A DNA stretch of 64,000 nt, taken from the NCBI GenBank assembly GCA_008508345.1, contig QNGE01000105.1:40702-104701 (forward strand), read 5' to 3'. The first letter of the stretch is position 1; each line of letters opens with the position of its first letter. Made by a program: the position numbers and the translations under genes. Of the stretch, positions 1-12,786 are shown piece by piece. Source of the stretch: Paragonimus westermani (taxonomy: Eukaryota; Platyhelminthes; Trematoda; Plagiorchiida; Troglotrematidae). The notes beneath the pieces were generated by a model. It saw only the letters and a program-made list of their open reading frames with translations. It searched no databases and was not told the DNA's origin.

Positions 1-2180
1 CAACCTGGAGGACCAGGAGACTGTAGTTTGTCAGACCTCTACCTGTTGGCCTGCCTGGTATGAGTAACTCTGTCCAGTTTAGCCCAAAAGGTCATAGAGA
101 TGCGCAAGCCGTCACACCACGTCAAGGTCCACACATTACATGTCGTTTTGGTTCGTTAGTGCTTGCACGGTTCATACAGAAATAGCAAACAAAACATTCA
201 GTTTTGGTACTTTTAATAGTATTGCACATCCATTCAACCGTTCGTTCTACGAACACCCTCTTCCGTAGAGTTAAAATCCTTAACTTACATTAATTATAAC
301 TTTCGAAAACGTGATTTCAAATATTTTCGTTCAAGTTGGAAGGACGGTTTATTTCTGAAGACCAAAGTGCTGAAAATTAGCGCAAACAGAATTGAGTGAT
401 AGTCTGAGAAGTAAAGCGATGGAAGTTTTCAGCCGTTTCAACAATCGTGCACCTCATAACCGGTTTCGGTAAGCAATACACAATCAGTGAGTCATCTGTA
501 CTACGTGCTCGCCCGGTCAGTGTTCAGTTTGAATCGAAAGCTTGCGTTAAGAACCACTAAGGATTGTCCATACAATCGCTAATCTTGTTTTGGCCTTCGC
601 CTTCTGATTTCTAACTCACCAGTTTACTGGGATTTCAAAGTTCACTGTAGAACTAATTCGGTTAAAAAACGCATTCTGTTCGTCTACCATCGTATGAAGC
701 GCTAATTCTTACGAGATAGGTATGTTCAACCTGGCTAACGTTCCTTCAAGGATTTGGACAATGAAACTAGTGAGCGTAATTCGTGCGTTGTTTTCCCGAT
801 TAAAATTTCGTACTGCTCGAACACACTTAACTGAGGTACAGCAGAGGACAGGTGCGATAGGCGATAGATAAGATCATGATAGACGGTTGCTTTCACAACC
901 ACCCTCCTTCACCGTAACATACAGTGCTACCAGGGCAGCTATCTGAGAACATAAAGGATGTATTCGGTCGACAAACTCCAAGATGCATCATTTCATGGTT
1001 AGGAACACAACAGTGGACACGTGATTGATTTTCACTTCGTAATCCGTCGCGTGCGTGTTTGGCGACTGAAGAGGATGGATTTAATTCCTCTATACGGTAG
1101 CTGGTACAGCGGTAGCATCCACTTTGGCTTGATTCTATTTTAAGTTGTACTGGTTGATTAGAATATCCGGAAACAAAATAAGAATCTCTAAGTGGCATTC
1201 AACGCAACCGCGTGAAGAAATATGGGTTAGGTGGGATGTATCTTTGGCGCCATGGCTGCTTTCAATGCATGACGCTGTCCGTTATGTTATGCAAATTTGG
1301 GCGGCGCGATGAGAGATCGCCACGTGTCTGCCTTCACTTGTTGCTTGTGCTTTGTAACAAAAATGCCGCCCAATTAGAGCATTTCTAAGAACTCATGTCT
1401 TTATTAGACATTGTTAACAGTCAGCCGGTTTCAAAATTTACCTTCCCCTTCTTATAGCGAAATTTGAGGATACGTGAAGTGGATCCATATCATACGATTT
1501 ACCCTGAGGCTATTGTATTCAACCGACTCGAAGTGGTACATTGTTTTGAATGTAGGGTCGTACACACCACTGGATATTTCGGACTTCGTATTGTTCAAAA
1601 ATATAACGTTTCCATTTGGTCTACTTTAACTAGAATGCTTAACAGATTCTGTGACGACTACGGTCTACATCATAATGACAGGTCGATAGATCTCTTGGCT
1701 ACAGTCAGTATATTTTTACGTACATCTTCCAAAGTTTTACAGCATGAGCGTGTGAAAGTTATAAATTTTTTTGGAAAACTGTTTGTAAAATAAACTCATT
1801 AAATAAAATATAACAGAACAGATTTTCAGCATACTATGGCTTTCCCACTTGATATAATAGTAGTTCATGTCATCTGTAAAAAAGTATAATTTGTTTTACA
1901 CTTGTAAATTCGTTCTGTTCGATGTTTGTTATCGCCAAGCAAATACACCAGAGATGTTATAAGGTGGACGTAGCCAACGCAATTGGTACTATTTTCATCA
2001 TCGCGCGTTGGTACAAAGTATAATTTACAATATTATTGATCAAACAGTTCAACACGTTTTTGTGTTTATGAACAATTCACTTCCATACCTCACTTGTCCT
2101 GAAAGTTTAGCAAATACAGCAACGTAGACTTAACGATGAACACATATTTATGTGAATAAAGACAAGTGGGCAAACCTTTT
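1..2180. other. No recognisable gene
   Basis: Open frames here are at most about 110 codons, overlap on both strands and show no domain I recognise. The sequence is about 40% GC with no clear tandem repeats. It lies downstream of the 3' end of the ZMYND12 gene and is probably intergenic. Confidence 0.5.
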
Positions 2181-2184
2181 TCTC

Positions 2185-2860
2185 CGATGTCCCATCTTTA
2201 AGCCGGTACAATTACAGGGAGTTAACAAATTCGAATCTAGATATCGATCGGGTTTGGTACAGAGAAATTAGGTCACTAGTCAATCAGTTGGCGATGACTT
2301 GTTTGGTCCATCTAGTCATGCTTTGGTTGGCCATCGAACCGGTGAGTTTGTGGCAGTGGTAGGTGCAGCGCATGAAAAAGCCGCTTTCGATGACAACGCC
2401 CGGCCAAGTGTTCCGATTTCGGACGGCTTTCAATTGATTGCACAGCACGCAATATACCACTTGAAAGTCCTGAGTGGTGTTCACCAGGTGCTCCCCTTCC
2501 AGCCGGGAAGGCGAGGATAGCATTAAGGACCTGTCGTGTTTCCCCGTGCCTCAGCTGCCTAAGATGATGTTCTCGAATTCGTTTTGAAAGCTGTCTTGAA
2601 GTCCGACCAATATCGCCTGCTCCACAGGAACAAGTGAATGAGCAGATAGACATAGATGAGGTATGAACTGTCAGTCTCTCTCTCTGTTGTAAAACGTGAG
2701 GGCTGGAGATATGACGGATTGGATACGGAGTTCGGCCAACTGATTGACCGATGTCCTTATTTCCCCGTAATAAGTTCGATCGATATCTCGGTCTCGGTCT
2801 GTTAAATCCACATACAATTGCACCGGCCTGAAGATGAATGACAGATAGGCATACTTGTGT
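2185..2860 (-). mobile_element. Penelope-like element remnant with GIY-YIG domain
   Basis: Read on the minus strand, the frame near 2640-2530 contains FTCSCGAGDIGRTSRQLSKR followed by an EH pair. This fits the GIY-YIG endonuclease pattern of Penelope-like elements: a Cys-x-Cys-Gly lead, GRT, an arginine-rich helix and EH. Around 2520 the coherent frame shifts to one carrying a DFQVVYCVLCNQLKAVRNR segment, so the gene is broken. The motif ACCGGC(C/T)TGAAGATG or a variant lies at both ends in opposite orientation (minus strand at 2191-2210, plus strand at 2821-2840). It recurs at 4241-4260. The GIY-YIG assignment rests on the motif only; the reverse-transcriptase part is absent. Confidence 0.55.
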
Positions 2861-2997
2861 GTGCCTGAGTGCCGAAACACATTCAGTAAAGGTTACTGTT
2901 TGTGGTGCCATGACAACTCATGAAGAGCGTCTCAAAGCTGTACTCATTTCTTAGTTTGACAAGTGTTGGACTACTGTCGACAGTATATTTAGTCATG

Positions 2998-3537
2998 GTA
3001 TTGTAGCGAGAAGGCGTCCAATAAAGCACAATCTTTATTGCCCAAATCGCCAGTCACATGCGACGCGCGCTCTATCGTTTGAGTCATACTTCCAACGCAC
3101 AACACCCCCCGGTTTCCGTTCACACGTCGTGTGCACTTCTAACCGGTTTACGTGTAAGATCGGCGCCTTCTATCGAGGGGTTTTCTGCCTGCCATTCCTC
3201 GTCTGTTTGTCCGATTTCGTTGCGCGATGGCTCGTCCGGCTGCTCATGCTGTCCGCCATCCACCCAATGTCGGCCTTAACCGTATCCCAACATCGTGTCG
3301 AGATGTTCCTCTGAATGTTGGAAAAACCACGCCTCCGATCTGACCGTCTGTCGTATTTCGCCTGCCCTGCCTCGCCCGTTGATCCGATCCAGTCGAGCAA
3401 TGACTCATCCGGTCGCGCAAGTTGTTCTTGATCCAATCGCAGCAGGCTTTTAAACGGTCCTCCCCCCCCCCCGCGTTGAGGTATTCGGCCGAGCGTTCGA
3501 AAACTCGCACCTCCGACTAGACAATCCACCACAGTAT
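2998..3537 (-). mobile_element. Solo LTR, copy 1, with 4-bp target duplication
   Basis: A 532-bp element (3002-3533) begins TGTAGCGAG and ends CCACCACA, and is flanked by GTAT on both sides (2998-3001 and 3534-3537). A second copy lies at 9632-10161 with its own duplication. TG...CA termini, a 4-bp duplication and the lack of coding sequence identify a solo LTR, most likely Ty3/gypsy-type. The minus orientation is inferred from an AATAAA signal about 40 nt before the 3' end on that strand. The open frames inside are incidental. Confidence 0.8.
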
Positions 3538-6500
3538 CACTGAATATGGAGGTATTTATGGAACCAGCACCTCGCGATCTCCCCAACCCAAGAGGAAGGT
3601 TTACTTGAAGGCTTTATTCTTGAGTCTTCGTGTTAAGATTGTGATAAGAAACGCAGCAGGATGGAGCCGAAACTACGCGAACCGTTCAGTGCGTTACCAT
3701 AAGAAGTTACATCTACCCAGGCTTCTCAGCATCTCCCCACTTGTAGTAAGCGCCGTGGCAAGTTTTTTGGAAGGAGGTCTATAAGATGGTAGAAATCGGT
3801 ATCCACGAGAATTCTCATTAAATATTCTTGGTATCTATTGATTGTCAGTTGGTTCTTCCTCGTGTGGACTGAGGTTTTATTAACCACGTTATCCTGGATA
3901 TCCTATTGTACTAGATGATTGACCTGGTGTTCCGAGTGGCCAGACGTGCCAGGCAGCTCATCATAAGAATTCCGAATTAGAACACATTGTACTGCCGAGG
4001 CTATCGGAATCAGGCTGATTGACCCCATACTATATCACCAAAAACGGTTGGTTCAGCCGCCACACCTACCATGGCAACAAATCCATCGGATCAACGGCCA
4101 CCCGGGGCGTTCAAACCAATAGAAAAACGTGACGTAACCGACCAATCAAGCCATCGTCAATTGACTAGCCAGTGGCCTCGTTTTTCTGTACTAAGTCTGA
4201 TCAATATCTCGATCTAACTCTACCAACTCCTTATATAGTTGTACCGGCCTGAAGATGAATTATCGAAAACATATGTTCACCGATATGTTTTTATTCTCAT
4301 TAGCTTCAAGTGGCGTTCTTCGGAAAATTTAAAACAAGGCTTTTGAATGATCGATTGTTTAACAGGTGCGTTAGGGTTTGTTCGTCGGCCTGTGCGTCAC
4401 GTTTCCAATCTGAGGACACCTCAAGGCATTCAAACAATCAATTGCCCCTCTCGAATGAGTGTAATTCCATCATCATCATCACGAAAGAATATACAAACAC
4501 AGAATAGCAATTTTTCACTCATGACCTTCAAAATGGTTCGGTCCTAACTACTGCAAAAGTAATCAGTAAAATCCATTAAGATGGAAGGTTGTATTAATTG
4601 AAATCTAATCATTAACCCGTTCACTGAAATCGGTTTGAAAAAGGCTTAGAAGCATGCTATTGTAATTTCTAAAAATGTAACCTTTTTTTGTTTTTCTGCA
4701 TACCTCCAGATGTCATAGTCTGCCAATTCACTGTGTACATGTTGACTAGTACAGATGTGTTTATAACTTACAGTCGACTAAGGAGCAGTATGCACAACTT
4801 TGTTTTCTACACAGTGATGTTCACGCTATCCCTCAGAAAAATGGAACTTTCTGTTTCATTTCCTTTGGTTTTAGCTTCCAATGATGGTGCCTAATGTAAC
4901 CTACGGGTATACAACTTCGGTCAGAATAATTGGCGACAATCAACGATCGGACACACTGAAAGTAAGTTGTGTATTTAATTTTATTCTGAAGAATTACAGT
5001 ATCCACCTTAAATTAACCTGTATCACAAAACGTCGGTAGTGTAAGTGTTTTACTAAAACGTTCACGATTACCACGGGACTATGAATGGCAAAACCTTCCC
5101 ATGGACATTGTAGCTATCTGAGTCTGCCTGCATGAACTGTAAAAGGGTGGCTTCTAAACTTAGACATCGTCCCAGTAGTAAAATGCACTCAATCCAGTTT
5201 GGCAAGACTGAATTCTAACGGGAGTGCCTTGTAATCCATTAGTTTGAAATCTGTTCCATTAATTGTCGTCCGTCGAGAACCGGCATTGCCGATCGCAGAA
5301 CTACCAGTCAGGATAGTCTGTGTGTATAAGCGTGCACTGATTGGTCTGTCCGTTTGATCAAGCCAACAGCGAGCTGGATATCAGGTTCTTGACGCTGAAA
5401 TTTTGTAGTGTGCGTCGCACGTCAACTCTTTTTAAGTTCGAATCGAATACAAGTTGTTCAACGCTGGCTGACTGTTGTTCTGCTCCAATGAGCTGACGAG
5501 GTCGTAATCTTGAAGAGGTCCACAAAATTTGTCAGATGTTGATATCTTATTTACACGACATAAAAATACAAATCGCACTTTGCCAGAGTTCATGACTAAA
5601 TCAACTACCATGGGACAGTTGGGATAGTTTGACAGTTACACTGACCTAGATTTTTTCCCTAAGCACGTGGTTTGGAAACCATTGACAAGTTGGTTGTTTG
5701 ATTTTTGGCAGAAAATAGTTACGTTGCACTGATCAATGCAAACTTCAAGAAATTGGGAACTTTGTGCATCAGCAGAGTTAGGATTCTTGTTTACCGTTGG
5801 TAATTAAACAACAGACAGCTCTATTTCCCCTAAATGATATGTTCACTTCATCAACCTCAAACAGAAACTGGTGGTATTTGAAAGTGCCTACTTTTAAAAC
5901 GCGACGGTGATACTATCACGGAATACGTTCATTTGAAACTAGTGTGATCTGACTAAGAGGAATCAGTTGTTAGATGTGCCGAAAATTGGAAGTGTGTTCG
6001 TAAGTGTACAAAACTACACATCGTAACTTCACTGTTTATACCGTTCCATTACACGCTTCTCCATAACTCTTGTCTAGTTGAATACCTTTCACTCCATTTG
6101 TTAGTTACTCAGGTTCATAATTAACTGTTCTTCAAGGCGATTTAATTAACGATACTCCAAATGCAACAGCTGTTAGCTGGTCTACATGATATACTGCTCG
6201 TGGGTGGACAACCAATACTACAGCTTTTCAAAATGGCTTTGTGCGCCAACTTTGAACAAGTTCAAGTCACGAACTATCATTTTTTTATCCGTAGTTCGTT
6301 GCCCTAAGAACGGTGGTTTTTAGTAATTACTGCGCAATATTCTGTTATTGATTTGCTGACACTGATACTAGCAGACGTACTCCTCTGCATGCTTCTCACG
6401 AGATCTTAGATACGACTGGGGTATTTTACTCTGTGTCAGTGTTCTTGCTTGAATGGCCTATCGAATCTAAAGTCTTCGTTCACTGTGCGACATGATCAAT

Positions 6501-8530
6501 CCCAAACGCGTTCAGTCAAATTATGACCTGGTATTCTCAGAGTCGTTTGCTTCCCAGCCGACCCACAGCCTTGCGCTGCTTAACATGGTATTCAATTTAA
6601 ATGGTTGCCGCGGAACACTTGCTTTTGTAACACGCTGTAATAGACTGCACCATTCATCGTGGATCTGAGGTTTACCAGCTCAGTTAATCCGCTTATCTGA
6701 GTAGAATTCTCAAATGAATGAGGTGATTGTTGCCTTGATCATTAGACTACGGCGTGATCGTTTAAGTCACCCACTAGTGTTGCAACATACTCTCATGTAA
6801 ACATCTCGTGTGTAAAGTTCAGTGTGAAGCAAATGGGTTCTGACACCTTCGATTCACTGCTGAAGGGACCAAGAGCAGTGGCTGATAAATTGTGATGGTC
6901 AAAGTTGTCCGCGCTTTTCTCTATCAACAGTGGCGGCCATCGCTTGTTCACAGTCGTTTATCACCCACTGCCTAACGAATAATCAGGAGATTTGTGTACT
7001 CGGTTACGAAAGTCAGATGGAAACTGAAAGAAGAAGGAACGGTGGAAGAAGCTGCTGATGTTTTCTTGATGGTCCACAGTTCAAAAGCCAGTTCAACAAA
7101 ATCGAAGCAACAATCGCCGGCTGAAGCATTTTTGGGATGAAAGATATGGTTTCCACTTGATGCAATACGGTTAAAGATCTTTCCAACGGTGATAAAATAC
7201 CCGACAGAATTTCGGCTCACTGGGCATCATGGAGAACACCCCAAATATGTCCGATCTGAGAATATAGTCCAAGCGTGGAATTTGCGTTACACTGGGGACA
7301 TTAAACCTTCCAGCACATCATTTTTAAAACAAAGTATATAAGGGTGTCATTCAAGAATGAAACAATTAGTTTTCACATTGGTTCTTCATCAACTCAGCAC
7401 AGTTCTTGAACAACGACTGCTCAATAGGCTTGTCACTTTATCCTCGCATAATATGATATTTTACTTTTCGGCATGATTTCCTTTCGATGCCGTGTTCCTT
7501 TTCGTTAACATAGGTACACGTGATTGCACCGCCGGAACCAAATCCGCTGGTCTCTGTCAACGTTAAGATGCCTCTCATTGATGTATCACTGTCTCCCATA
7601 AATTAAATTTGTTAGTATACGCTTTTGAGGTATTTTGTATTAACAGTTATGTACAGAGCCAAATATACTGAAGTCGACTAACAGTCTTTTACATCAGTAC
7701 AGATGTCGAACAGAATTGTCAATATGCGAATAATCCAGAAGTGTTTTGGTGGGCAGGAGATGATAGAACCTAGTTTACTATAGAATCGCTTTGTCAGTTT
7801 GTAGTGTAGTAATCTCCAGCTCTTCTTAATTTAGTCTGTTCACTTTACTTGTGATTTGGGTCCTAATTGAGTGGGCATGCGAGTGACGTTCGGTATACTC
7901 AAAGTGTAAAACGCGTACACACAATCGTACGCCATTAGCAGCGTCCTTTTTCTCATTGGTCTGTTATAAATACCGATGCAGACATTTATTCGCTTAGAAC
8001 AGCCACAACAAATAGCTTATACTGCACTGTGAGTGGCACAACTCACCTATTCTGTGTTCACAGTAAACCTGAGGAATTAGGAACTAGGACGATTTTTACT
8101 TCGGGTTTTCCTGACTGATCAGTAAGATAGTGAAACAAAATGATGTTCTTTACCCCCTGAATCAAACATTTAAAAAAATGTTCCCATGTAAAGGTGGAGA
8201 AGAAATAGGAGATTAACTCAGCTATCGGGTGTTCGTGGCTCACAGGAAAGCTAAAATCAGACAATTTGAATCGTCTGTCCTCAAAAGTCGTAATTTTGAG
8301 GGTATGTTTGCGCTACGCGGTTATTTGCTGGTGCTAGACATTCACCCTCACACCACAGCTTTTGTTTGGACTCGTTTAACTACCTCAGTTAGTCTCACAG
8401 GTCCGCTGTTCCACCGCACTTCCCCACTCATGTTCTTATGATCCATCAGGCTACTCATTTTCCGCTACCTCTCTCTTACTCATGTTTTAAAGGTCTACTT
8501 TCCGGCCTGTTATTCATTGTTGTCGTGGTG
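3538..8530. other. Gene-poor stretch with a Penelope tail motif
   Basis: Sequence around 4130-4262 resembles the Penelope-like terminus seen at 2770-2840: both have an ATCTCG(A/G)TCT run followed by the ACCGGCCTGAAGATGAAT motif. A short CATCAT run occurs near 4470. The remainder, to 8530, is AT-rich with no open frame above about 85 codons and no domain I recognise. Confidence 0.45.
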
Positions 8531-8535
8531 ACCTG

Positions 8536-10480
8536 TGGTGGAATCGCTCATCATCATCATCAACAACATCATAGACAGCAACATATCAGTGGTTCTCATT
8601 AGTAACTAACGGCCACATAATCACGAGGACGACAAACTCAAACCCCGTATATAAAGGAAGAAGGAATGAAAGGAATGGAAGCGGAGGGACATAAGTACTA
8701 AAAAATCTACATCTATACTCAAACATTCAGCATCAAGGTGCCTACACCATGCTATAAGTGAAAGTAAAGCTTTCACTGCCCCGTGTCATTGAACACACTA
8801 ACTTCACAGACAACTCGGCCAAACAACGACAATATTCATGCCACTGAGTTCGATCAGCAGCCATCTTACTTAAAGTTTCCAGTCACCAACTCTGTTAGTC
8901 GTGAGGGCCCCAGTCCAGGAGGGGAATTCGAGCTACAGTGTCCAACTCCTTCGTGAACGATTCCATCTGTCTACGCTAGGTTCTCATATATTCACTCTCA
9001 CCTTACCCCGGTCGCCCGCATCGTCAGCAGAGTGCCTGATCTGCCAGACGGCTAGCTGACACTCTTAGTACATGACCCAGTCATCTAATTCCGTATAGCT
9101 GCAAATGGTGTACAAGTGAGTTCGTCCGATAATCACCGCCAGATATCCGTCTCCTAGCTTTCTTGTTAGTTACTGGTAGGCGCCATTCGATACGGGTGAA
9201 CAAACGCAAACATCGGTGGTCAAATACATGAAGGCGGTTCGTGTCTTCTACTCTGAACAGCCATGGTTCGCTACCGTGAATTAATACAGTCCTCATTGCC
9301 GCCTTCTACAGACGGCCCTTTAAGCTACAGGGAGACATCTCTCTGTCCCCAGAGGTGCCACAGACTGGCGAATACCACCTTAGTTTTGGAGTTGGGCGCT
9401 TCTATTTCACTCCCCACACCACCACCGACGCCGATGCAACTTCCCAAGTACATGAATCGCTCAACAACCTACATGGCTTCATTGTCTGAAGTTGAATCAA
9501 CGTAATCACAGCAACGTTGCAGAAGCACTTTGCACTTTGAGGTTGCAAAGCGCCTTCCGAAACATTCAACAGAACGCGAAATAGCGTCTGACATTTTTGT
9601 GCTGCATGAAAATCGTTAAACAGCAACATATTGTAGCGAGAAGGCGTCCAATAAAGCACAATCTTTATTGTCCAAACCGCTAGTCACATGCAACGCGCGC
9701 TCTCTCGTTTATAAGTCGCAATTCCAACCCGCAGCACCCCCCGGTTTCCGTTCACACGTCGTGTGCACTTCTAACCGGTTTACGTGCGTGACCGGTGCCT
9801 TCTATCGGAGGGTTTTTCGCTTGCCATTCCTCGTCTGTTTGTCCGATTCCGTTGCGCGATGGCTCGTCCGGCTGCTCGTGCTGTCCGCCATCCACCCAGT
9901 GCTGGCCTTGACCGTATTCCAACATCGTGTCGAGATGTTCCTCTGAATGTTGGAAAAACCACGCCTCCGATCTGGCCGTCTGTCGTATTTCGCCTGCCCT
10001 GCCTCGCCCGTTGGTCCGATCTAGTCGAGCGATGACTCATCCGGTCGCGCACGTTGTCCTTGATCCGATCGCGGCAGGTTTTCGAACGTAACTCCCCCCC
10101 ACGTTGAGGTATTCGGCCGAGCGTTCGAAAACTCGCACCCCCGACCTGGCAATCCACCACAATATTATTGTCAGCTTAACCAGGATCAGTCTTTTACTAG
10201 GTATGAAGTTCACGCCGGCATCTTGTGAGTGCCGCAGACAGTGTTCCATTGTTTCGTCCGTGACAATTAAACAAATGGTGAAGTGGTGGACACTCTTGAC
10301 GTACGCCACTCCTGGCGCTGGAACGGTCAGAGAGTTCATTGTAAACCCTAGCCCTAGATGAGGATTTGGAACAAACCGCTGATAATGTATTCACATAGTT
10401 GGTTGGTATGGTCCTACGTATAAAAATTGTAGATCGATCCACCGAGCGCAGCTTTATAGTCGAAAGATGCGGCAATTGTC
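8536..10480 (-). mobile_element. RTE/SR2-like LINE, 3' part, interrupted by a solo LTR
   Basis: On the minus strand the copy runs from an RT segment (RVYNELS...SGVRQECPPLHHLFN near 10380-10290, degenerate for the usual SGVRQGCPLSPFLFNF) through the active-site block, into LLFNDFHAAQ near 9610 and the C-terminal segment with RTVLIHGSEPWLFRVED near 9290. It ends in a 3' UTR with an ATG-triplet tail (CATCATCATCATC on plus at about 8550). The YADD box is damaged: after removing the LTR insertion it reads stop-ADNN. The copy is 5'-truncated, carries several stops and is dead. Confidence 0.75.
9628..10165 (-). mobile_element. Solo LTR, copy 2, inside the RTE RT domain
   Basis: A 530-bp sequence (9632-10161) is highly similar to 3002-3533 along its whole length, with the same TGTAGCGAG start and CCACCACA end. 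ATAT flanks it on both sides (9628-9631 and 10162-10165). It splits the reverse-transcriptase active-site block of the RTE copy, so it inserted after that LINE. Frames read through it are artefacts. Confidence 0.85.
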
Positions 10481-11719
10481 AGCCGGCGGTCCACATGACA
10501 CTGTTCCAGAATTTGACGAGGTGTAAAAATTTGATCTACACATTCAGGCCAACCGCCATGACAACACTCGTCTAGCCAATGACCAGTTCACTGATCCCGA
10601 ACTTCCATTTGTGACTTGTTAGCATCTGTTCATTTTGGGGTCCTGTTTTTTCTGCTAGCTGCTGCTGATCACTATTCATAGTTATGATGATGAATCCACT
10701 TTATCATTTTGCATTTGACTGTACTGTTCTGTGCGATCGCACACAAACGGAGTATGCTTCCGTATACAGTACCATCGATTACTCAGTTACCATAGTAGAA
10801 ATGTGCTGTTAATCGTGTTTGAAATCTGAGCTAACTGTGACTCAGCATTTGACAGAAAAATGTTATAAAAACGTATTTATTAATTTCCTTATTCAATCTA
10901 TGATGAACCACGTTGTAAACATGGTATCTACCAAAACGGAAGCAAAAGCAATGTGTGAGGCACTGAGCAATCTCAAGTTTATTGAGTTCCCATGGATTAA
11001 CTTATGGACAATAAACAGCAGTGGAGTGAACGAATGTAATTGGACCCGAATTCACGGCTTCTTATTGGTTGGCTCTGCTCAGCTTGTAGCTGGCTTGTTT
11101 CAACTATTGATGTCTTTAATCAACTTGATTTACTCAGGTGCTTGTCATGATAAAATCCGCTGGTATGCCAGTGTGCTCGAGCTGCCAACGCCCATTGATT
11201 GCAGCTTTCGGCAAATCACTGATTTACCTCGTATCGATGGTTTACCTAGTCCAATCTCTTTGTAAGCTTGACCAAAGGGTTCAATTGGCAGTTTGTCACA
11301 TTAGTGATGTCAAACTCACCAGCGTAAAAACGGAGTGACCATGGCATTAGACGAGAGAATCAAAAGTGTTATAGATGAAGGTATTCCACTGTCTGTAATG
11401 TATTGCTAACTTATACAGTATCTCTAACCAACAGGTTGGGTGGACAAGTGACCCTCTACTAGATAGGCGACGATTACTCATTGTATTCGGCGAAACACGC
11501 AAGATCTTCGGAGCCCGTGGACAGTCAGCGATTCTACCCGACCGTTGTTGATCAGGGCGTATGATGCTTTAAGCTCTCAGGTGGAATACAGAATCCGTGC
11601 CGTAACCGTGTCAGGCTGTGCAGCCGACTACATGACAAACTGACTGTGTATTCTGGGATTTCGAGAATACGCGCTAGTTAGCGTCCTCGCCACTTACACA
11701 GTCTCCCTTTTTGGTCTGG
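10481..11719. other. No recognised gene; one 148-codon open frame
   Basis: A plus-strand open frame at 10819-11265 encodes 148 residues with one hydrophobic stretch (LLVGSAQLVAGLFQLLMSLI). About one random open frame of this size is expected per 64 kb at this base composition. There is no recognised domain and no supporting splice structure, so I do not call it a gene. Confidence 0.4.
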
Positions 11720-11995
11720 GCTAATTGAAGGAGAAAAAGATAGTGAAATGCGATAAGTCTTTACCTTTTTGGTCTCTCAGAAAGCATGCTTTCGAACCAC
11801 TGAGCAAAACCGAATGCATACAAGCATCATACAACTCTCCTTTCAACAAAACCTGGTCGTCGTTTTGGCACCACAGAGGTTGCAGGATGCAAAAGATATC
11901 ATGTGTCCTTGTAATCCCCGTTGGTATCTTATTAGTAATGGTACAGCTTAACGAGATAGCGCTTGCCAGGTATGAATGGTCCCCGACGTTCTTAG
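11720..11995 (-). mobile_element. Heavily decayed RTE/SR2-like LINE C-terminal fragment
   Basis: The minus-strand reading contains LQPLWCQNDDQVLLKGELYD followed by a HSVLLSGSKACFLRDQKGKDL stretch. This parallels the RTE block seen at 32590-32730 (LRHLWRQGGISLKLKGRVY, then VLLFGSETWPLRVED). Similarity is limited to spacing and key residues, so this is an old copy. Confidence 0.5.
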
Positions 11996-12364
11996 TTGGA
12001 TTTGCCTTAATAAAAATCATAGAAGTATACATGTCCCACCTCTGAGGCCGCAGCTTCCAATCAGAAAGTAGACAACGCATTCGTTACAAACTAGTCTAAT
12101 TTTGCTTAACCACGCTGCCGAAAACATGCAAACCATGCTGAACAAGATATACACATACATATACAAGTGTATGGAGATTGTAGCTCCAATTACTTGTATA
12201 GATGACAGTTTTCAGACATCTTAGACAAAGCTTGGTAATAAAACCTGAGAAAAAGTTCTTGTTCATATGTATTAAACAGAAAATGGATAAACAGTAAATT
12301 TCCAATTAGAGCAGACTTTATTTTTTCTCTTATCTACTGAGTTCGGAGATTCAAATACAATTAC

Positions 12365-12370
12365 TTTATT
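12365..12370 (-). terminator. Candidate poly(A) signal for ZMYND12
   Basis: AATAAA on the minus strand, 282 nt past the ZMYND12 stop codon at 12652-12654. A second AATAAA lies at 12317-12322. Either could direct 3' processing; without transcripts the choice is open. Confidence 0.35.
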
Positions 12371-12651
12371 TCAAATGAGGTTCAACTGGTAGACGGACTG
12401 TTAAAATGAAAATATTACTGGGGTTCATCAAATGTTCATGGTAATTTCTTAATCCTTAATCAAGAAGGACACTGCGAGTTATTTTTTTAACCGGCTTGTT
12501 AAAGTGGCCTGCTTAGCAAAGCTATTGCCTTCTCCACATTGAACTGATTGCAAACAAATTTTGCGGTTCCATGGGGAAGTATCAATGGAAGAAGTAGGGA
12601 GGGCTGTTGGTATTTTCGGACCACTATCTGTTGTCGGCTTGTTGAATCAGA

Positions 12652-12786
12652 CTAATGTACCGTGATAGATGGTGCTGAAATTCTCTCTTCCAAGGCGTTG
12701 GCCATCAGTTCAATTTCCACAGCTAGCTGTTCGTGTGGGATTGCAAATTCGTGTGCCACCTTCGATTCGGCCAAGTACTGCACAGC
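12652..12786 (-). CDS. ZMYND12: ZMYND12 exon 7 (C-terminus)
   Basis: Begins AVQYLAESKVAHEFAIPHEQ after acceptor TTTGCCAG and ends SITVH-stop (TAG at 12652-12654). The human C-terminus has the same SKA...A..L/V...HEQ pattern and no further exon is expected. Confidence 0.9.
   Translation of the reverse strand, partial: AVQYLAESKVAHEFAIPHEQLAVEIELMANALEERISAPSITVH

Noticed and set aside
3058..3586. Several overlapping frames on both strands that look coding because they recur near 9.7-10.2 kb
   Set aside because: They recur because the two stretches are copies of one non-coding LTR; neither frame has a known domain.
10819..11265. 148-codon plus-strand open frame with a hydrophobic segment
   Set aside because: About one such frame is expected by chance in this window; there is no domain, splice or conservation evidence.
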